From CAVTJL01 sp963752325 (GTDB taxonomy: Bacteria > Pseudomonadota > Alphaproteobacteria > Geminicoccales > Geminicoccaceae): a stretch of DNA of 64,000 bases. Shown here piece by piece: positions 48,971 to 59,943 of this stretch. Every line of letters starts with the position of its first letter. Positions within the stretch are counted from its first letter, which is position 1. The stretch is from assembly GCA_963752325.1 (NCBI GenBank), contig CAVVXU010000020.1:310001-374000 (forward strand), read 5' to 3'. The position numbers and the translations under genes were made by a program. The notes beneath the pieces were generated by a model. That model searched no databases and was not told the origin of the DNA. It saw only the letters and a program-made list of their open reading frames with translations.

Positions 48971-49007
48971 TCAAAGGGGCGGGCCCAGCCGGACGTCGGC
49001 CGGGCCC
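48971..49007 (-). terminator. Probable terminator after the sugar-binding protein gene
   Basis: GGGCCC arms (49002-49007 and 48981-48986), extended after one mismatch by a 4-bp inner stem, followed on the minus strand by CCCCTTT. It lies 11 nt after the gene's stop codon. Confidence 0.5.
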
Positions 49008-49017
49008 GTGAGCCCGA

Positions 49018-50346
49018 TCAGCTCCGGTAGTTGCGCTTGGCACGCCTCGCCGCGTCGGCGGCCGCGTCCTTCGGGGACAGCTGGCCCGTACACGCGTTCG
49101 CGAACATGTCGACCACGACATAGTCGGCGAGGGTGGCCGAGGAGGCGAAGCCCAGATCGCCCTGATAGCCGAACCACAGCATCCGCTCGTCAATGTCCCG
49201 GTAGGGAGTCACCTTCGGATCCGCCGTCCAGAAGGGCAGCTTGGCATAGGCCTTGAGCGAGGGTGCCCAATAGCCGATGCAGGCCGTCTGCCAGGGACCG
49301 TACTGAGCATCCTCGAACATGTAGGTCGAGTAGGCCCGGGCGGCCTCAGGATACTTGGTATGCTTGAAGATGAAGTTGGTGATGATCGAGGAGGTGTCGG
49401 TCGGCCGGCCGACGGGTCCCATCGGCAGATTGGCGTGATAGGTATCCTCGCCGATCGCGTGCATCGTCTCGTCTTTCGAGTTCAGCGCCACGTAGTAGAT
49501 CGAGATACCGTTCGGCGTCATGCCGATATCGCCTGCAAGATAGGCCTTGTTGTTCGATGGATCGAGCCAGGCCGTCGTGCCGGAGATGAACGTCTGATAG
49601 AGTTCCTTGGCGTAGTCGAGGGCCTGGACGGTCTCCTTGCTGTCCAGGATCACCTTGTTGTCCTTGTCGACGACAGCACCGCCGAAGGCCCAGAGAATCC
49701 AATGGAAGTTGTTCGCGTCACCGACAGCGTGACCCAGGGCCATGCCCATCGGATGGTTGTTCTTCTTCATGGCCTGGGCGAGCTTCAGCATGCCGTCCAG
49801 GTCCTTCGGGTACTCCTGGAATCCGGCCTCGTTCATCCACGACTTGCGGTAGACCATGCAGGCGCCGCTGCCACCGAACGGCATGCCGATCCAGCGGCCG
49901 TTCGCCTTCCGGCCGTAGAGCATCGGGACATCGTACCAGCCGCCGTACTTCTCGCCGAGATACTCGGCGATATCGGTGACATCGAGGAGCTTGTCGGGAA
50001 ACTGGAAAGCATCGTCGAGCCAGCCATAGACGACGTCGGGCCCACTGCCGACATTGGCGGCGACCGCCGTCTTGGGCCGCAGATCCTCCCAGCTCTCATA
50101 GTCCACGATGACCTTGACGCCGGTCGCGTCCGTGAATTTCTTCGTGTTCTCGTTGAAGAGCTGCTCGTCGCCGGCCACGAACTTCGAGGGCCGGAGCACG
50201 CGAATCGCTGCGTCCTTCTCGATCTTGAATTCCGGCGTCTTCACGTCCTTGGTCGGGACCTGTGCCAGGGCGGACGCGCTCGTCACCAGCCCGCCCGCCG
50301 CGGCGGCGCTTAGTCTGAGCGTGTCTCTGCGGGTTATCAGTGTCAC
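49018..50346 (-). CDS. ABC transporter extracellular solute-binding protein (family 1)
   Basis: Periplasmic binding protein of the carbohydrate-type family 1, about 442 residues. GTG 50346 follows a GAGGGAG site. The N-terminus has a Tat-like signal (RRDTLRLSAAAAGGL, cleavage after ALAQ). Mature blocks include VIVDYESWEDL, GSGPDVVYGWLDDAF, GRWIGMPFGGSGACMVYRK and YLAGDIGMTPNGIS, typical for sugar, polyol or glycerol-phosphate binders. No permease or ATPase gene is next to it, so it is an orphan component in this window. The ligand cannot be told. Confidence 0.88.
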   Translation of the reverse strand: MTLITRRDTLRLSAAAAGGLVTSASALAQVPTKDVKTPEFKIEKDAAIRVLRPSKFVAGDEQLFNENTKKFTDATGVKVIVDYESWEDLRPKTAVAANVGSGPDVVYGWLDDAFQFPDKLLDVTDIAEYLGEKYGGWYDVPMLYGRKANGRWIGMPFGGSGACMVYRKSWMNEAGFQEYPKDLDGMLKLAQAMKKNNHPMGMALGHAVGDANNFHWILWAFGGAVVDKDNKVILDSKETVQALDYAKELYQTFISGTTAWLDPSNNKAYLAGDIGMTPNGISIYYVALNSKDETMHAIGEDTYHANLPMGPVGRPTDTSSIITNFIFKHTKYPEAARAYSTYMFEDAQYGPWQTACIGYWAPSLKAYAKLPFWTADPKVTPYRDIDERMLWFGYQGDLGFASSATLADYVVVDMFANACTGQLSPKDAAADAARRAKRNYRS

Positions 50347-50485
50347 TCGTTTGCACTCCCTCTTCTGCTCTCGCGCCCGTCGATCCGGACGGCCGCCCTT
50401 CGCATGCACGCACCCTGCACAAAGGAAGGCAATTCGGCAACCGTGGAGCAAAGAAGTCGAGGCGCCGCGCAGCGACGCCGGCCTC

Positions 50486-51766
50486 TCAAGACGGCAGAGG
50501 GAAGACGGCCCGGGCGGTGGCGAGATCGGCCGGGCTCACGATCTGGACCTCGCCTCCGAGCACCTGCGTCGTCACGGCGCGAGCACCGCTGTTCTGGCCA
50601 TCGACGAAGCGGGTCGGACCGTAGGGCATGAAGTGCCCTCGCCACTGGCTGGCGGCGAGCGCCTGGGCGACCTGCGGCCGATCGGTGCCGCCGGCACGCT
50701 CGAGGGCGTCGGCCAGCAGCAGGACCGCCTCGTAGGTGAGGAACAGCTCGGGCGTGAAATACAGCCCCATCCCCTCGACCTTGCCCTTGAGGTCGAGGGC
50801 GGCCCTGCTGCGCGGGTTATAGCAGTTCACGCAATCCATCAGGTCGGCGGCGGCTTCCGGATATTCCTTGAGGAACCGGAACCCCGCTCCTCCGCCGTCC
50901 AGCACCGAATAGATGCTTTTGGGGTGCGGCCCGCGCTGCCGCATGGCTCGGACCAGCGTCGTTGCCGCGTCGTAGCTGTCGGCCGGTACGACGATGTCCG
51001 GCGAGAGGCTCCGCAGCCGATCGAGAATGGGCGTTACGTCCCTGATCGGCGTCGTGTGGTGCAGCACGCCCAGCGTCTCGAATCCCTTGGCCCGCAGCGC
51101 CGGCGACAGAGCGGCCACCGCCCGGGCCGCACGCGGGCTCTCGTCCTGAAGAATGAGGACGGTCCGCGCGGGCCGGCCGGCGGACTCGTTGATTGCCGCG
51201 AGATCCAGGGCGGCCTGGGCGACAAGCGCGCCCTGGCCGGCGACGAAGCGGAACGCGAGGCCGGGACCGCGGGCGAGGAGCTCGTCGTCGACGGCGACAT
51301 CGACGATGTGGGGAATGCCGTGGGCGGCTGCAGTGGTGATCGTGGCGGCGGTGACGGGCGAGGTGCAGCCGGCGATGATGGCCGAGACGCCCTCCTCGTC
51401 GGCCCGCGTCACGAGCGTGGCGCCGACCTCGGGGCTGGACTGGCTGTCGCCGAGGAACGGCACCAGCTTCATGCCCGCGAGGCTGCGGATGCCGCCCATC
51501 TGGTTGACGGCCGCGATCGCCAGCAGGGCTCCTTCCCGGCACTGGCTGCCGGCACGCGCCGCCTCCCCGGTGACGGGATGGATCAGGCCCACCTTGATCG
51601 CCGGCGAGTCGGCCCGAAGCGGCCTCGGGAAGCCGAGCGCCAGAACGGCAGCGCCGGCAACGCCCCCCGCCAGCAAGCGACGCCGGCTGGGCGCAATGGG
51701 CGGGCTCCCGGCTGCCGGTATCTCTTCGCCCCCGTCGATCAGCGGGCTCCCCTGATCCTCGCTCAT
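50486..51766 (-). CDS. Branched-chain amino acid/amide-type ABC periplasmic binding protein
   Basis: A type I periplasmic binding protein of the Leu/Ile/Val or urea/amide group, about 426 residues. A Tat-type signal SRRRLLAGGVAGAAVLALG is followed by IKVGLIHPVTGEAARAGSQ, the standard first strand of this family. Later blocks are GCTSPVTAATITTAAAHG and PDIVVPADSYDAATTLVRAM. Its ATG (51766) overlaps the mnmE stop codon (ATGA), an unexpected partner for a tRNA-modification gene. No transporter subunits are nearby. Ligand unknown. Confidence 0.88.
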   Translation of the reverse strand: MSEDQGSPLIDGGEEIPAAGSPPIAPSRRRLLAGGVAGAAVLALGFPRPLRADSPAIKVGLIHPVTGEAARAGSQCREGALLAIAAVNQMGGIRSLAGMKLVPFLGDSQSSPEVGATLVTRADEEGVSAIIAGCTSPVTAATITTAAAHGIPHIVDVAVDDELLARGPGLAFRFVAGQGALVAQAALDLAAINESAGRPARTVLILQDESPRAARAVAALSPALRAKGFETLGVLHHTTPIRDVTPILDRLRSLSPDIVVPADSYDAATTLVRAMRQRGPHPKSIYSVLDGGGAGFRFLKEYPEAAADLMDCVNCYNPRSRAALDLKGKVEGMGLYFTPELFLTYEAVLLLADALERAGGTDRPQVAQALAASQWRGHFMPYGPTRFVDGQNSGARAVTTQVLGGEVQIVSPADLATARAVFPLPS

Positions 51767-53103
51767 TTTCCGATGCAGAACTGCTTGAACACCTCGTCGA
51801 GCACGGCCTCGACATCCACCCGTCCGGTCACACGCCCCACCGCCCGCGCCGCCACCCGAAGATCCTCGGCCAGCAGGCCGATCTCGGTGCCGGCGGGAGC
51901 GTCGAGGCACCTTTCGAGCGCCTGCACAGCCTCGCCCAGCGCAGCGCGGTGCCGCTCTCGCGCCAGCACCGCGAGGCCACCTGTGTCCATCGCATGCGCC
52001 GCCTCCCTGGCCAAGACCTGAAGCAGCTGCTCGATGCCAGCACCGGTGGCGCAGGAGATCACGATCACGGGACGTCCGGCGTCGAGCGCCGGCGGCCGGG
52101 CGACGAGGTCCTGCTTGTTCAGGACGACGAGATCGGCATCGGCGCCGTGGCGGTCCAGCTCGCTCGACGCGTCCGTCCCGGCGTCGAGAACGAGAAGCCG
52201 AAGGTCGGCGCTGGCCGCCCGCCGCAGCGCCCGCGCCACACCCTCGCGCTCGATCGGGTCCTCGGTCTCGCGCAGGCCTGCCGTGTCGAGGAGCGTGAGG
52301 GGCCAGCCCTCGAGATCGAGCGCCACCTCGAGCACGTCGCGCGTGGTGCCGGCGATCGGCGTGACGATCGCGACGTCGCGACGGGCGAGCAGGTTGACGA
52401 GGCTGGACTTGCCGGCGTTGGGGGGGCCGATCACCGCCACCGTCAGCCCCGCCCGCAGCCGCTCCCCGCGCCCGGCATCGGCCAGGCGCTCGGTCACGGC
52501 GAGACGCACGGCCTCGAGCGCCGGGCGCTGGGACGCCAGAAGATCGTCGCCCACCTCAGCCTCGTCGGCGCCGAAGTCGATCTCGGCCTCGACCAGCGCC
52601 AGAGCGCGAAGAAGATCGGCTCGCCAGCCCTCGAGCAGGCGGCCGAGCTCGCCCTCCATCTGGCGGAGCGCCTGGCGCGCCTGGACGCGAGTGGTGGCAT
52701 CGACGAGATCGGCGATGCCCTCGGCCTCGGTGAGATCGAGGCGGCCGTTCAAAAAGGCGCGGCGCGTGAACTCGCCGGGCTCGGCGGGCCGGAGGCCCGG
52801 CAGACGGGCGAGCGCGGCGCCCAGCGCGGAGAGGACGGCCATCCCGCCGTGATGATGGATCTCAAGCACGTCCTCGCCGGTGAAGCTCGCCGGCCCAGCA
52901 AAGAAAAGGAGCAAGGCGCTGTCGATCGGCTCGCCGCTCACGGGGTCGACGAGCCGGCGCAGCGAGGCCCGGCGCTCCGGCGGCGGCTCGCGGCCGGTGA
53001 GGGCCCGGGCCACGCCACGAGCAGCAGGGCCGGAGACGCGAAGGACGGAAAGGCCGGCACGGCCCGAGGCCGTAGCCGGCGCCCAGATGGTGGCCGCCGT
53101 CAG
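51763..53103 (-). CDS. mnmE: tRNA uridine-5-carboxymethylaminomethyl modification GTPase MnmE
   Basis: MnmE (TrmE) works with MnmG to modify U34 of certain tRNAs. It has the N-terminal folate-binding domain (TIWAPATASGRAGLSVLRVSG, PASFTGEDVLEIHHHGG), the central helices and an inserted G domain with G1 GPPNAGKSS, G2 TTRD, G3 DTAG and G4 NKQD. The C-terminal CIGK ends the protein with the catalytic Cys. About 446 residues. There is no ATG/GTG/TTG at the expected start; the most likely start is CTG 53103, which overlaps the stop of the upstream gene as CTGA. Upstream in-frame codons reach 53211 but read into the neighbour. Confidence 0.93.
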   Translation of the reverse strand: MTAATIWAPATASGRAGLSVLRVSGPAARGVARALTGREPPPERRASLRRLVDPVSGEPIDSALLLFFAGPASFTGEDVLEIHHHGGMAVLSALGAALARLPGLRPAEPGEFTRRAFLNGRLDLTEAEGIADLVDATTRVQARQALRQMEGELGRLLEGWRADLLRALALVEAEIDFGADEAEVGDDLLASQRPALEAVRLAVTERLADAGRGERLRAGLTVAVIGPPNAGKSSLVNLLARRDVAIVTPIAGTTRDVLEVALDLEGWPLTLLDTAGLRETEDPIEREGVARALRRAASADLRLLVLDAGTDASSELDRHGADADLVVLNKQDLVARPPALDAGRPVIVISCATGAGIEQLLQVLAREAAHAMDTGGLAVLARERHRAALGEAVQALERCLDAPAGTEIGLLAEDLRVAARAVGRVTGRVDVEAVLDEVFKQFCIGK

Positions 53104-53369
53104 TCCTTCTTGTCGGTCTTGGGCCGCCTCTGGGCGCCAGCGGCCGCGGCCGCCATCTGCGCCCACATCGTCTGCCACTGCTCGACCCCCTTCACGGAGA
53201 AGGGCATCCATTGATCCAGCAGCGACTTGGTGTCGGTGGTGGCGATGGCCTCGTGCAGACGTTTCTCCATCGCCTCCAGCAGCGCCCGCTGCATCGGCGC
53301 CACGTCGGGCAGTCCCAGGAAGTGGCGTGCCTCCTCGGGGGTGCAGTCGATCTCGATGTTGAATTTCAT
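53100..53369 (-). CDS. DUF6489-like small protein
   Basis: An 89-residue protein beginning MKFNIEIDCTPEEARHFLGL, the start typical of a conserved alphaproteobacterial family (DUF6489) often next to mnmE. The middle is helical (MQRALLEAMEKRLHEAI) and carries SLLDQWMPFSVKGVEQWQTMW; the end is basic and Ala-rich. This resembles phasin-like helical packing, but no function is established. ATG 53369 was chosen over ATG 53468 because the family motif starts there. Its stop codon overlaps the mnmE start. Confidence 0.8.
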   Translation of the reverse strand: MKFNIEIDCTPEEARHFLGLPDVAPMQRALLEAMEKRLHEAIATTDTKSLLDQWMPFSVKGVEQWQTMWAQMAAAAAGAQRRPKTDKKD

Positions 53370-53442
53370 GAAACCCCTGGCTGGCTGTCTGGCCTCGAGA
53401 CCACCACTATAGGTCCAGTCATGCGTCAACGGGAGAACGCTC

Positions 53443-55471
<2,029 letters not shown>

Positions 55472-55500
55472 GGGCAGGCGCCAAGCGGGAAGGTCGAATC

Positions 55501-56475
55501 ATGAGCAAGCGGATCGTCGCCACGAAGCACGGTGGCCCGGAGGTTCTTTCGGTCATCGACGACGAGCCGCCGGCACCCAAGTCGGGTGAGGTGACGCTGC
55601 GCCACACAGCGATCGGCCTCAACTTCATCGACACCTATCACCGCTCGGGCCTCTACCCGACCAAGCCGCCTTTCACGCCCGGCCTCGAGGCGGCGGGCGT
55701 GATCGAGGCGGTGGGCCCGGACGTGACGGATCTCGAGGTTGGCCAGCGTGTCGCCTACGGCTCGGGCACGCCCGGCGCCTACGCCGAGCGGCGCACCATG
55801 TCGGCCGCGACGCTGGTACCGCTGCCGGATACCATCGCGGACGAGACCGCTGCCGCGATGATGCTCAAGGGCATGACGGCGCAGTACCTGCTGCGCCAGA
55901 CCTATGTCGTGAAGCCCGGCGACACCATCGTGCTGCACGCCGCAGCGGGCGGCGTGGGCCTGATCGCCTCGCAGTGGGCGAAGCATCTGGGCGCCACGGT
56001 GATCGGCACGGTCGGCAGCAAGGCCAAGGTCGAGCTCGCCAAGGCGCATGGCTGCGACCACGTCGTCCTCTACAGGGAGGAGGATCTCCCAAAGCGCGTG
56101 AAGGAGATCACCGGCGGCCGGGGCGTGCCGGTCGTGTATGACGGCATCGGCAAGGACACCTTCCTGGCCTCGCTCGACTGCCTCGCTCCCCGCGGCCTGA
56201 TGGTGAGCTTCGGCAACGCGTCCGGCCCGGTCGACGCGTTCAATCTGGGCCTGCTCGCTCAGAAGGGCTCGCTCTACGTCACCCGGCCGACGCTGATGAC
56301 CTACGCCGCGACACGACCGCAGCTCCTCGAGTGTGCCAACGACCTCTTCGACGTGGTGGCCAAGGGCAAGGTCAAGATCGAGATCCACCAGCGCTTTCCG
56401 CTGGCCGAGGCCGAGGCCGCGCACCGGGCGCTCGAGGGCAGCGCCACCACCGGCTCGACGCTCCTGATTCCGTGA
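55501..56475 (+). CDS. qor: NADPH:quinone oxidoreductase (zeta-crystallin type)
   Basis: A 324-residue MDR-family quinone reductase without zinc ligands. It has the start KRIVATKHGGPEVL, GLNFIDTYHRSGLYP, the NADPH loop LHAAAGGVGLIASQWAK and the C-terminal QRFPLAEAEAAHRALEG. ATG 55501 lies 29 bp after yyaL, so the two are probably co-transcribed. The stop overlaps the GTG of the next gene (GTGA). It reduces quinones with NADPH, protecting against redox cycling. Confidence 0.95.
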   Translation: MSKRIVATKHGGPEVLSVIDDEPPAPKSGEVTLRHTAIGLNFIDTYHRSGLYPTKPPFTPGLEAAGVIEAVGPDVTDLEVGQRVAYGSGTPGAYAERRTMSAATLVPLPDTIADETAAAMMLKGMTAQYLLRQTYVVKPGDTIVLHAAAGGVGLIASQWAKHLGATVIGTVGSKAKVELAKAHGCDHVVLYREEDLPKRVKEITGGRGVPVVYDGIGKDTFLASLDCLAPRGLMVSFGNASGPVDAFNLGLLAQKGSLYVTRPTLMTYAATRPQLLECANDLFDVVAKGKVKIEIHQRFPLAEAEAAHRALEGSATTGSTLLIP

Positions 56476-57284
56476 GCCGACCGTTGCTGATAGCCCAGAT
56501 CAGCGATCTGCACGTCAAGCCTGCCGGTGAGCTCGCCTACGGCGTCGTCGATACGCTGGGCATGGCGCGGGCGGCGGTCGATGCCGTCCTCGCGCTCGAC
56601 CCCGCGCCCGACGCCGTGCTCGTCTCGGGCGACCTCGCCTTCGACGGGCAGCCGGCGGAGTACGAGGCCGTCGCCGTCGAGCTGCGTCGCCTGCCGATGC
56701 CGGTGTGGGTCATTCCCGGCAATCACGATCGCCGAGAGGCCTTCCGGGCGGCGCTGGGCGCCTGGATCGCGCCCGGGCCCGCGGGCGAGCGCGTCACCTA
56801 CGCGACCGAGGTGGGCGACCTTCGGGTCCTGGCGCTCGACAGCACCATACCGGATGCGCCCGGGGGCAACCTCGGGGCGGAGCAGCTGGGCTGGCTCGAT
56901 CGGGAGCTGGCCAAGGAGCCGACGCGCCCGGCTCTCGTCATGCTCCACCATCCGCCCTTCAGATGCGGTGTCGCGCATATGGATCGCATCCGTTGCGCCG
57001 ATGGCGAGGCCCTCGCCGCCGTCGTCTCCCAGCACGCCAGGGTCGAGCGCGTCGTCTGCGGGCATGTGCACCGCTCGATGCAGGTGCGCTTCGCCGGGAC
57101 CTTCGCCAGCACCTGCCCGGGTGCTGCGCATCAGGTGTCGCTCGACCTGCGACCCGAAGCGCCGGCGAGCTTCTGCCTCGAGCCGCCCTCGTTCCACCTT
57201 CACGCCTGGATCGAGGGCACGGGTCTCGTGACCCATCAGGTCTTCATCGGGCAGGCGCCCGGGCCCTACCCGTTCAGCGGCTGA
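56472..57284 (+). CDS. CpdA-like metallophosphoesterase (3',5'-cyclic nucleotide phosphodiesterase type)
   Basis: A 270-residue calcineurin-like phosphoesterase. The metal-binding motifs run in order: QISDLHV, LVSGDLAFDG, IPGNHDRRE, LHHPPF and VVCGHVHRS (D-x-H, GD, GNHD, H, GHxH). The pattern and size match the CpdA cyclic-AMP phosphodiesterase group; other substrates are possible. GTG 56472 overlaps the qor stop codon, so translation is coupled. It completes a yyaL-qor-pde run. Confidence 0.9.
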   Translation: MSRPLLIAQISDLHVKPAGELAYGVVDTLGMARAAVDAVLALDPAPDAVLVSGDLAFDGQPAEYEAVAVELRRLPMPVWVIPGNHDRREAFRAALGAWIAPGPAGERVTYATEVGDLRVLALDSTIPDAPGGNLGAEQLGWLDRELAKEPTRPALVMLHHPPFRCGVAHMDRIRCADGEALAAVVSQHARVERVVCGHVHRSMQVRFAGTFASTCPGAAHQVSLDLRPEAPASFCLEPPSFHLHAWIEGTGLVTHQVFIGQAPGPYPFSG

Positions 57285-57296
57285 GAGAGCCCACTC

Positions 57297-58046
57297 TCAG
57301 CTCCGCACGTCGCACCCTAGAAAACGCCGCCCCGACCGGCGACAGGCCTCGAGCGCCGTATAGCTGCCGGCGGCGGGATCGACGACGATCTCGCCTGGAT
57401 TGGTGAGCGAGCCGATCAGGCGGGCCTGCAGCTCGATCGGCTTTGCATGGGTGAAGCCGCCCTCGACGCGCTCGTCCCAGACATCCTTGATGCCGTGGTC
57501 GAGCCATACGCCCTTGGCCCGCAGCGGTGCCTTCTGGAGGACGAGAAGGTACTCGCTGACCCGCCTGGTGCGGTAGCCCATGCCCATCCGCAACTTGTTC
57601 CAGACGATGAGATCGACCGTGGCGAGGGACGTGCCCGCAAGCCAGGGCTGGATGCCCATGCAGAGATGAAACTTGTCGATCCAGAGCAGAAGATGCCCGC
57701 TCGGCATCAGGATGCGGTCGATGGCCCCGATGAAGGCGAGGATCTGGGCTTCCGTCATCTGCGGAAGCGTCGCGCGCTCCTGCTGTCGGGCCCCCTCGTT
57801 GCCGTAGCGCTGCCGGTCGAGCACGCCGCGATATTGCGGATCGAAGATCGCGAGGGGGAAGCTCGCCGCCGATAGCAGGCCCAGCAGCTCGAGACCGTCC
57901 ATCGCATTGGGGCCGTCGAGGGCCAGACCCAGCGGCAGGTCGATCAACGGCTGAGCGACATCCCGCGACTTCCCGAAGACGGACGGGCGGACAGGCTCGA
58001 CTGGCTCATTCGCGAGCTGGGGGGCAGGACCGGCAGGTGGCGGCAT
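57297..58046 (-). CDS. Solitary DNA (N4/N6) methyltransferase
   Basis: A 249-residue amino-methyltransferase with permuted motif order: the catalytic motif IV (FDPQYRG, about residue 69) comes first and the SAM motif I (VVDPAAGSYTALEA, about 225) comes last, as in beta-class enzymes. The middle has LWIDKFHL and VDLIVWNK. Motif IV is DPQY rather than the usual DPPY. It is shorter than CcrM and lacks its C-terminal domain. No restriction endonuclease gene is adjacent, so it is an orphan enzyme or a phage-type remnant. The start ATG 58046 is tentative. Confidence 0.75.
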   Translation of the reverse strand: MPPPAGPAPQLANEPVEPVRPSVFGKSRDVAQPLIDLPLGLALDGPNAMDGLELLGLLSAASFPLAIFDPQYRGVLDRQRYGNEGARQQERATLPQMTEAQILAFIGAIDRILMPSGHLLLWIDKFHLCMGIQPWLAGTSLATVDLIVWNKLRMGMGYRTRRVSEYLLVLQKAPLRAKGVWLDHGIKDVWDERVEGGFTHAKPIELQARLIGSLTNPGEIVVDPAAGSYTALEACRRSGRRFLGCDVRS

Positions 58047-58176
58047 CGGCGGGAGAGGACTCCGTCAGGGTGCTCCGGCCGACCCTGACGGCCCACCGAC
58101 CAGGGGTCAATGCGCTAGCCGGTCGCCGGACCGGGCCGGCGGCCGACAGCCGCCCTTCGAGCCGGTCCTTGACGGC

Positions 58177-59904
58177 TCAGGAGTTCATCGACGACCAGAA
58201 GTCCTCGTTGGTCTTCGCATAGCGCATCTTGTCCAGGAGGAACTCCATGGCATCGACGGTGCCCATCGGGTTGAGGATGCGCCGGAGCACCCACATCCGC
58301 GACAGCGTCGCCCGATCGACCAGCAGCTCCTCCTTCCGGGTGCCCGACTTGTTGATGTCGATGGCGGGGAAGGTGCGCTTGTCGGCGATGCGGCGGTCGA
58401 GGACGATCTCCGCGTTGCCGGTGCCCTTGAACTCCTCGAAGATCACCTCGTCCATGCGCGAGCCCGTGTCGATCAGCGCGGTCGCGATGATCGTCAGCGA
58501 GCCGCCCTGCTCGATGTTGCGGGCGGCGCCGAAGAACCGCTTCGGCCGCTGCAGGGCGTTGGCGTCGACACCGCCGGTCAGGACCTTGCCCGAGGAGGGC
58601 ACGACCGTGTTGTAGGCACGGGCGAGACGCGTGATCGAATCGAGCAGGATCACGACGTCGCGGCCGTGCTCGACGAGACGCTTGGCCTTCTCGATCACCA
58701 TCTCGGCCACCTGCACATGGCGGGAGGCCGGCTCGTCGAAGGTCGAGGAGACGACCTCGCCCTTCACCGAGCGCTGCATGTCGGTCACCTCCTCGGGCCG
58801 CTCGTCGATGAGCAGCACGATAAGATAGACCTCGGGATGGCTGGCGACGATCGCGTGCGCGACGTTCTGCATCAGCACCGTCTTGCCGGTGCGGGGCTGC
58901 GCCACGATCAGAGCGCGCTGCCCTTTGCCGAGCGGCGCCACAATGTCGATGATGCGGGACGAGACGTCCTTCAGCCCCTCCGCCTCGAGCTTGAGCTTCT
59001 CGGTCGGGAAGTAGGGCGTCAGGTTCTCGAAGTGGACACGGTGGCGCGCCACCTCGGGGCTGTCGAAATTGATGGTGTTGGCACGGAGCAGCGCAAAGTA
59101 GCGCTCGCCCTCCTTGGGTGCCCGCACCTGCCCCTGCACCACGTCGCCGGTCCGCAGGCCGAAGCGGCGGATCTGCGAAGGGCTCACATAGATATCGTCC
59201 GGCCCGGCCACGTAGTTGACGTCGGGCGAGCGGAGAAAGCCGAAGCCGTCCTGGAGGATCTCCAGAACACCCTCGCCGTTGATCGTGACGTCGGTCTCGG
59301 CCAGGCGCTTCAGCGTCGCGAAGACGAGGTCCGACTTCTTGAGGAGGCTAGCCCCCTCGATACCCATCTCCTCGGCATACTTCAGGAGCTCGGCCGGCGA
59401 GCGCCGCCTGAACTCCGTGAGGTTCAGGGCAGGCAGTGGCTCCGACGGCACGGAAGGCGGCTGCGGCTGCCTGTAGCCCTCGTCGCGCGGCTCGCGCATC
59501 TCGTGGGAGCGGCGATCAGGATAGCGCCGATCACGCTCGCCGCCCTGATAGTCCACCTGGCGACGACCCTGATCGCGTCTCGGGCGATCGCGATGCGTCG
59601 GCTGCCGCTCGAACGTCTCCTCGGACTCGGCCGGCTGATCCTCGCCGGGCCCCATCAGGCCGAAGATGGCAGCGGCCGGATCGTCATCGTCCGGCGCATC
59701 GCTCGGCGCGGCGCTTTCATGCTCGGGTGCCGGCTCGGCAGCAGCCGGAGCCTCCGAGGCTTCACTGGTCTCGGGCTTCGCCGCGGCGCGCTCGCTCCGG
59801 CTTCGGCTCCGGCGACGGCGTGGCGGAGACTTCGTCTCGCCACCCTCCTCGTTGGCCTGATCCTCGAAGGGCAGCTGGGCTTCTTTGACGTCGGTATCAG
59901 ACAA
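58177..59904 (-). CDS. rho: Transcription termination factor Rho
   Basis: Hexameric RNA helicase that ends transcription. It is 575 residues, about 150 longer than E. coli Rho. The first 140 or so residues are a charged, Arg/Glu/Pro-rich low-complexity extension. The Rho core follows: LNLTEFRRRSPAELLKYAEEMG, the RNA-binding cold-shock-like domain (GFGFLRSPDVNYVAGPDDIYVS), the P-loop AQPRTGKTVLMQ, VYLIVLLIDERPEEVTDM and the R/Q-loop region SITRLARAYN, with KRFFGAARNIE. The neighbours hemJ and hemE match the origin-proximal order in other alphaproteobacteria. Intact. Confidence 0.97.
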   Translation of the reverse strand: MSDTDVKEAQLPFEDQANEEGGETKSPPRRRRSRSRSERAAAKPETSEASEAPAAAEPAPEHESAAPSDAPDDDDPAAAIFGLMGPGEDQPAESEETFERQPTHRDRPRRDQGRRQVDYQGGERDRRYPDRRSHEMREPRDEGYRQPQPPSVPSEPLPALNLTEFRRRSPAELLKYAEEMGIEGASLLKKSDLVFATLKRLAETDVTINGEGVLEILQDGFGFLRSPDVNYVAGPDDIYVSPSQIRRFGLRTGDVVQGQVRAPKEGERYFALLRANTINFDSPEVARHRVHFENLTPYFPTEKLKLEAEGLKDVSSRIIDIVAPLGKGQRALIVAQPRTGKTVLMQNVAHAIVASHPEVYLIVLLIDERPEEVTDMQRSVKGEVVSSTFDEPASRHVQVAEMVIEKAKRLVEHGRDVVILLDSITRLARAYNTVVPSSGKVLTGGVDANALQRPKRFFGAARNIEQGGSLTIIATALIDTGSRMDEVIFEEFKGTGNAEIVLDRRIADKRTFPAIDINKSGTRKEELLVDRATLSRMWVLRRILNPMGTVDAMEFLLDKMRYAKTNEDFWSSMNS

Positions 59905-59943
59905 GGTCGGTCACCTGTGAGCAGCGTGGGGTGGAGAGCCCTG

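Noticed and set aside
57297..58046. CcrM cell-cycle methyltransferase
   Set aside because: Too short, lacks the CcrM C-terminal domain and the motif IV differs.
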